Below, piece by piece: positions 6,312 to 8,317 of a stretch of DNA of 8,317 nt. The notes under the pieces are model-generated. The model was not told where the DNA came from, made no database searches, and was given only the letters and a program-made list of their open reading frames with translations. The stretch is from Erysipelotrichaceae bacterium (GTDB lineage Bacteria; Bacillota_I; Bacilli_A; Erysipelotrichales; Erysipelotrichaceae). Numbering within the stretch: the first letter of the stretch is position 1; the number at the start of each line of letters is the position of its first letter. The position numbers were made by a program, and so were the translations under genes. The DNA is taken from positions 1 through 8,317 of the forward strand of contig JAFWKS010000099.1 of assembly GCA_017511325.1 (NCBI GenBank), in the 5' to 3' direction.

Positions 6312-8317
6312 ATTCGTTATTGCTGTTTTCTTCGCTGTTTCCTAAATCGGTGTTTTCCCCGCTGTTTTCAGAATTGTTGTTTTCCTCATTTGGCGCAGGA
6401 TCACTGACGATAATACTGTCATCCTGATCAACTTCATAGGTATCGCCATCGTTTTGAACATTGACGACTTCATCCTCATCTTCATCATCATCGTCCGTCA
6501 CTTCATTGTTTTGCTGAGGCACGACAAACTCAGGCATGCCAGGCAGATCTTCGATCGGATCGAGCGGAGTAATGATCGCAGCGTCAGCCTTATCTTCGTT
6601 CTTGCCTTCAACAGGTGGAACTTCTTCATTTTGTGAAGATGTATCAGGCATCTGTATCTCTTTATTTGTTTCGGCATCGAGGATGACCATCTTGGTGTTG
6701 CCGTCTTTATCGACAGTCCAGACGATCCTGACCGTTGCTTCAACGATATAGGTCCCTTCCGGAGTATCCTTATCCATAGTGATCTTGTTTCCGTCACTCT
6801 TAAAGTATGAGACCTCGTTTCCGTCTTTATCTATCTGTGAAAGGATGCGAACATCATTCAGATCGACTTTAGCTCTTTCCGGTTTTTCCGCTATGATCAG
6901 TTTTCCGATCTCGTCTTCGCTGATCTCCTGTTCAGGATCATCCGCATTGTCAGATGGTATTTCTGTATCCTGCACATTATCGCCCGCTTCAGACTGATCA
7001 TCTTTTACATTGCCATCCGGATCTTCTTCAGCAGGTTTTGAATCGTTATTCAGATCATCAGAAACATTGTTAAGATCTAATGGCAGATCATTCTGCAACG
7101 ATGCTGCGGCAACAGGAAGCTGTTGAGGCTGCTGCTGATCAGCTTCATCCTGACTTGCATAGATCCTTACGGTGAAGTGCTGCGGTTCACTGTCTGCATG
7201 ATTTTCATCACCGGCACAGTAGTACCATACTTCATACGCGCCAGGTTCCATTCCGGTCGGAATATTGACATTGTATGCGCCTTCGCCTTCTTCGCTTACA
7301 GTCCTATACAGCATCGTTCCATCAGTAGAACTTCCTTCAACGACAAGAGCCTGGTTAGATCCATCATAGATCAGATCTTCGATCGGCTGCGGAGCAGTGA
7401 AGACTGGCTCAGCCTTCTTGATAGTAAGATGATATGAACCTGTCACATCATTATGATTTGCAGCTGTAACTTTATAGTAGACGATCATCGTCTGATTGAC
7501 TTCGCTGATCTTCGGTGCACTATTAAGATTGTATTCACCTTCCTTGGTTCCGTATCTGATCTTGACTGCAGATCCATCCACAGTAACAGCACTGATCGGA
7601 TCACCATACTTGTTTCCATCGTATACGTGTTCCTGGTCAGGTGCACTGATAGTCATATCGGCTTTGGAAATGCTTGCGGTCACATATCTTGCATCAAGGA
7701 TATCATTATGATTATCATCACCGATCACCTTATAGTAGACTGTGTATTCACCGACATCGTATCTTGTCGGCACAACATCGTGATAAAGGATGCCTGATTC
7801 AGAATACTTGATCGTTCCGCCCTTGACAGAAGCCTCAACCAGTTTCTGTGATTCACCAGTATAGGCAAGCTTGAGACCTTCGATCTGTACTTCAGGATCA
7901 GCCTTCTTGATCAGGATCGTATAGGCACCATGAACACTGTTGTGGTTGGCAGCCTCAGCCGTGTAGAAAATGACTCTTTCGGTCGCTCTGCCCCAGCTAT
8001 CAACTTTGACTTCGTTAAACTGCGGATAGTTTTCCTTATCAAAATACTGATCGTTATAAACATAGGTTATCTCAGCTTCACTGCCATCAACAGTCGTAAC
8101 AGTTGCCGGAGCACCCTGCAGCAGATCATCCTGATAAACGTATTCCTGCTTAACAGTGACTGCAACCTGCAGGTCAGCATTAACGATCTTTGAAACCAGT
8201 GATTCAACTGGAGAATCTTCATAGTTTGAAGAGCCCTTGATCATATAGAATACTTCGTAAGATCCTACTTGTGTCGCCTGAGGGATCTCTGAAGAGAAGT
8301 TTTCTCCATCAAGACTG
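6310..8317 (-). CDS. Large secreted/surface protein with MBG-like repeats and acidic tail (C-terminal 668 residues, N-terminus off window)
   Basis: The frame is open to the right edge, so only the C-terminus is present; the ATG at 8242-8244 is internal (preceded in frame by VGSYEVFY). Residues are numbered here from that internal Met. Residues up to about 362 are tandem beta-rich MBG-like repeats of the kind seen in Bacillota surface proteins: strands such as YTVYYKVIGDDNHND and linkers ending IKKAEP or ISKAD. Two repeat types alternate. Residues 363-380 are a Gln/Pro linker. About 381-446 is acidic and disordered-looking. About 447-533 looks like one more small beta domain (ATVRIVWTVDKDGN). 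About 534-644 is strongly acidic, with DDDDEDEDE at 584-592. There is no LPXTG motif, no C-terminal hydrophobic segment and no choline-binding or SLH repeat before the TAA. Export is inferred from the repeat type because the signal peptide region is not in the window. A role in adhesion or matrix binding is possible but unproven. Confidence 0.88.
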   Translation of the reverse strand, partial: SLDGENFSSEIPQATQVGSYEVFYMIKGSSNYEDSPVESLVSKIVNADLQVAVTVKQEYVYQDDLLQGAPATVTTVDGSEAEITYVYNDQYFDKENYPQFNEVKVDSWGRATERVIFYTAEAANHNSVHGAYTILIKKADPEVQIEGLKLAYTGESQKLVEASVKGGTIKYSESGILYHDVVPTRYDVGEYTVYYKVIGDDNHNDILDARYVTASISKADMTISAPDQEHVYDGNKYGDPISAVTVDGSAVKIRYGTKEGEYNLNSAPKISEVNQTMIVYYKVTAANHNDVTGSYHLTIKKAEPVFTAPQPIEDLIYDGSNQALVVEGSSTDGTMLYRTVSEEGEGAYNVNIPTGMEPGAYEVWYYCAGDENHADSEPQHFTVRIYASQDEADQQQPQQLPVAAASLQNDLPLDLNNVSDDLNNDSKPAEEDPDGNVKDDQSEAGDNVQDTEIPSDNADDPEQEISEDEIGKLIIAEKPERAKVDLNDVRILSQIDKDGNEVSYFKSDGNKITMDKDTPEGTYIVEATVRIVWTVDKDGNTKMVILDAETNKEIQMPDTSSQNEEVPPVEGKNEDKADAAIITPLDPIEDLPGMPEFVVPQQNNEVTDDDDEDEDEVVNVQNDGDTYEVDQDDSIIVSDPAPNEENNNSENSGENTDLGNSEENSNNE
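7159..7410 (-). repeat. MBG-like repeat, type A (A3, last)
   Basis: Type A unit of about 84 residues: LIYDGSNQALV, GTMLYRTVS, PGAYEVWYYCAGDENHAD and FTVRIYAS. It ends the repeat array just before a Gln/Pro linker. Confidence 0.7.
7411..7662 (-). repeat. MBG-like repeat, type B (B2)
   Basis: Type B unit of about 84 residues: HVYDGNKYGDPIS, TVDGSAVKIRYG, VYYKVTAANHND and LTIKKAE. AAN and IKKA are spaced 163 codons from their B1 counterparts. The 14-base string TCAGCCTTCTTGAT is identical at 7409-7422 and 7898-7911. Confidence 0.72.
7663..7896 (-). repeat. MBG-like repeat, type A (A2)
   Basis: Type A unit of about 78 residues: LAYTGESQKLV, GGTIKYSESG, VGEYTVYYKVIGDDNHND and a closing strand ending ISKAD. 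Confidence 0.72.
7897..8175 (-). repeat. MBG-like repeat, type B (B1)
   Basis: Type B unit with YVYQDD, TTVDGSEAEITY, then AANHN and AYTILIKKADP. Its C-terminal landmarks recur exactly 163 codons later in B2. It carries a longer and more divergent middle part (DSWGRATERVIFY) than B2. Confidence 0.65.
8176..8317 (-). repeat. MBG-like repeat, type A, partial (A1)
   Basis: The C-terminal part of a type A unit: SLDGENFSSEIP, VGSYEVFYMIKG, SSNYED. It aligns with YTVYYKVIGDDNHND of A2 and YEVWYYCAGDENHAD of A3. It is cut by the window edge. Confidence 0.65.

Noticed and set aside
6313..6560. Sortase-type anchor (LPXTG-like) in the surface protein
   Set aside because: The only near strings (LPGMP, and LPLDL further upstream) lack the motif, and no hydrophobic segment or basic tail follows.
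6498..6797. 99-codon minus-strand frame overlapping the acidic tail
   Set aside because: It overlaps a confident gene on the same strand in another frame, with no ribosome site and low-complexity translation.
7453..8193. Plus-strand open frames of 71-114 codons over the surface-protein repeats, some with hydrophobic stretches
   Set aside because: They mirror the repeat-encoding strand, and the Ile/Phe/Val-rich translations are what antisense of Asp/Asn/Tyr-rich repeats produces.

Overview
The window looks like chromosome from a low-to-moderate GC Bacillota. An uncultured or gut-associated Erysipelotrichales-type organism is my best guess, because of the A/T-leaning codons, strong AGG-type ribosome binding sites, T-tailed hairpin terminators, a DUF4236 protein and tandem MBG-like surface repeats. 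The assignment rests on style and family content only. TGA is used as a real stop at the kinase/nucleotidyltransferase junction, so the standard bacterial code applies.

Layout. (1) Bases 1-219 (+) hold the 3' end of what looks like the ATPase gene of a MacB/FtsX-type ABC exporter, out of frame near base 31. (2) Bases 221-3121 (+) encode its partner, a 966-residue FtsX-type permease with a long coiled-coil extracytoplasmic region. A hairpin at 3122-3147 ends this unit and the convergent operon facing it. (3) Bases 3155-6203 (-) form a tight three-gene operon read right to left: a DUF4236 protein of unknown function, then a GHMP-family sugar kinase resembling plant galacturonokinase, then a sugar-phosphate nucleotidyltransferase. 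The first two genes are 2 bases apart and the last two overlap as ATGA. An extended -10 promoter precedes the first gene and a 17-bp imperfect palindrome lies further upstream. (4) Bases 6310-8317 (-) carry the C-terminal 668 residues of a large, probably secreted protein that continues off the right edge. It has alternating MBG-like repeats, then a long acidic low-complexity tail, and ends in its own terminator.

How they work together. The kinase and nucleotidyltransferase most simply make a two-step salvage route from free sugar to sugar-1-phosphate to NDP-sugar. The kinase motifs suggest a uronic acid (galacturonate) or a galactose-like sugar. The DUF4236 protein is co-transcribed with them but its job is not known. 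The ABC exporter remnant and the surface protein are separate units. The least described elements are the kinase/nucleotidyltransferase cassette, the architecture of the DUF4236 protein, and the anchorless acidic tail of the surface protein.
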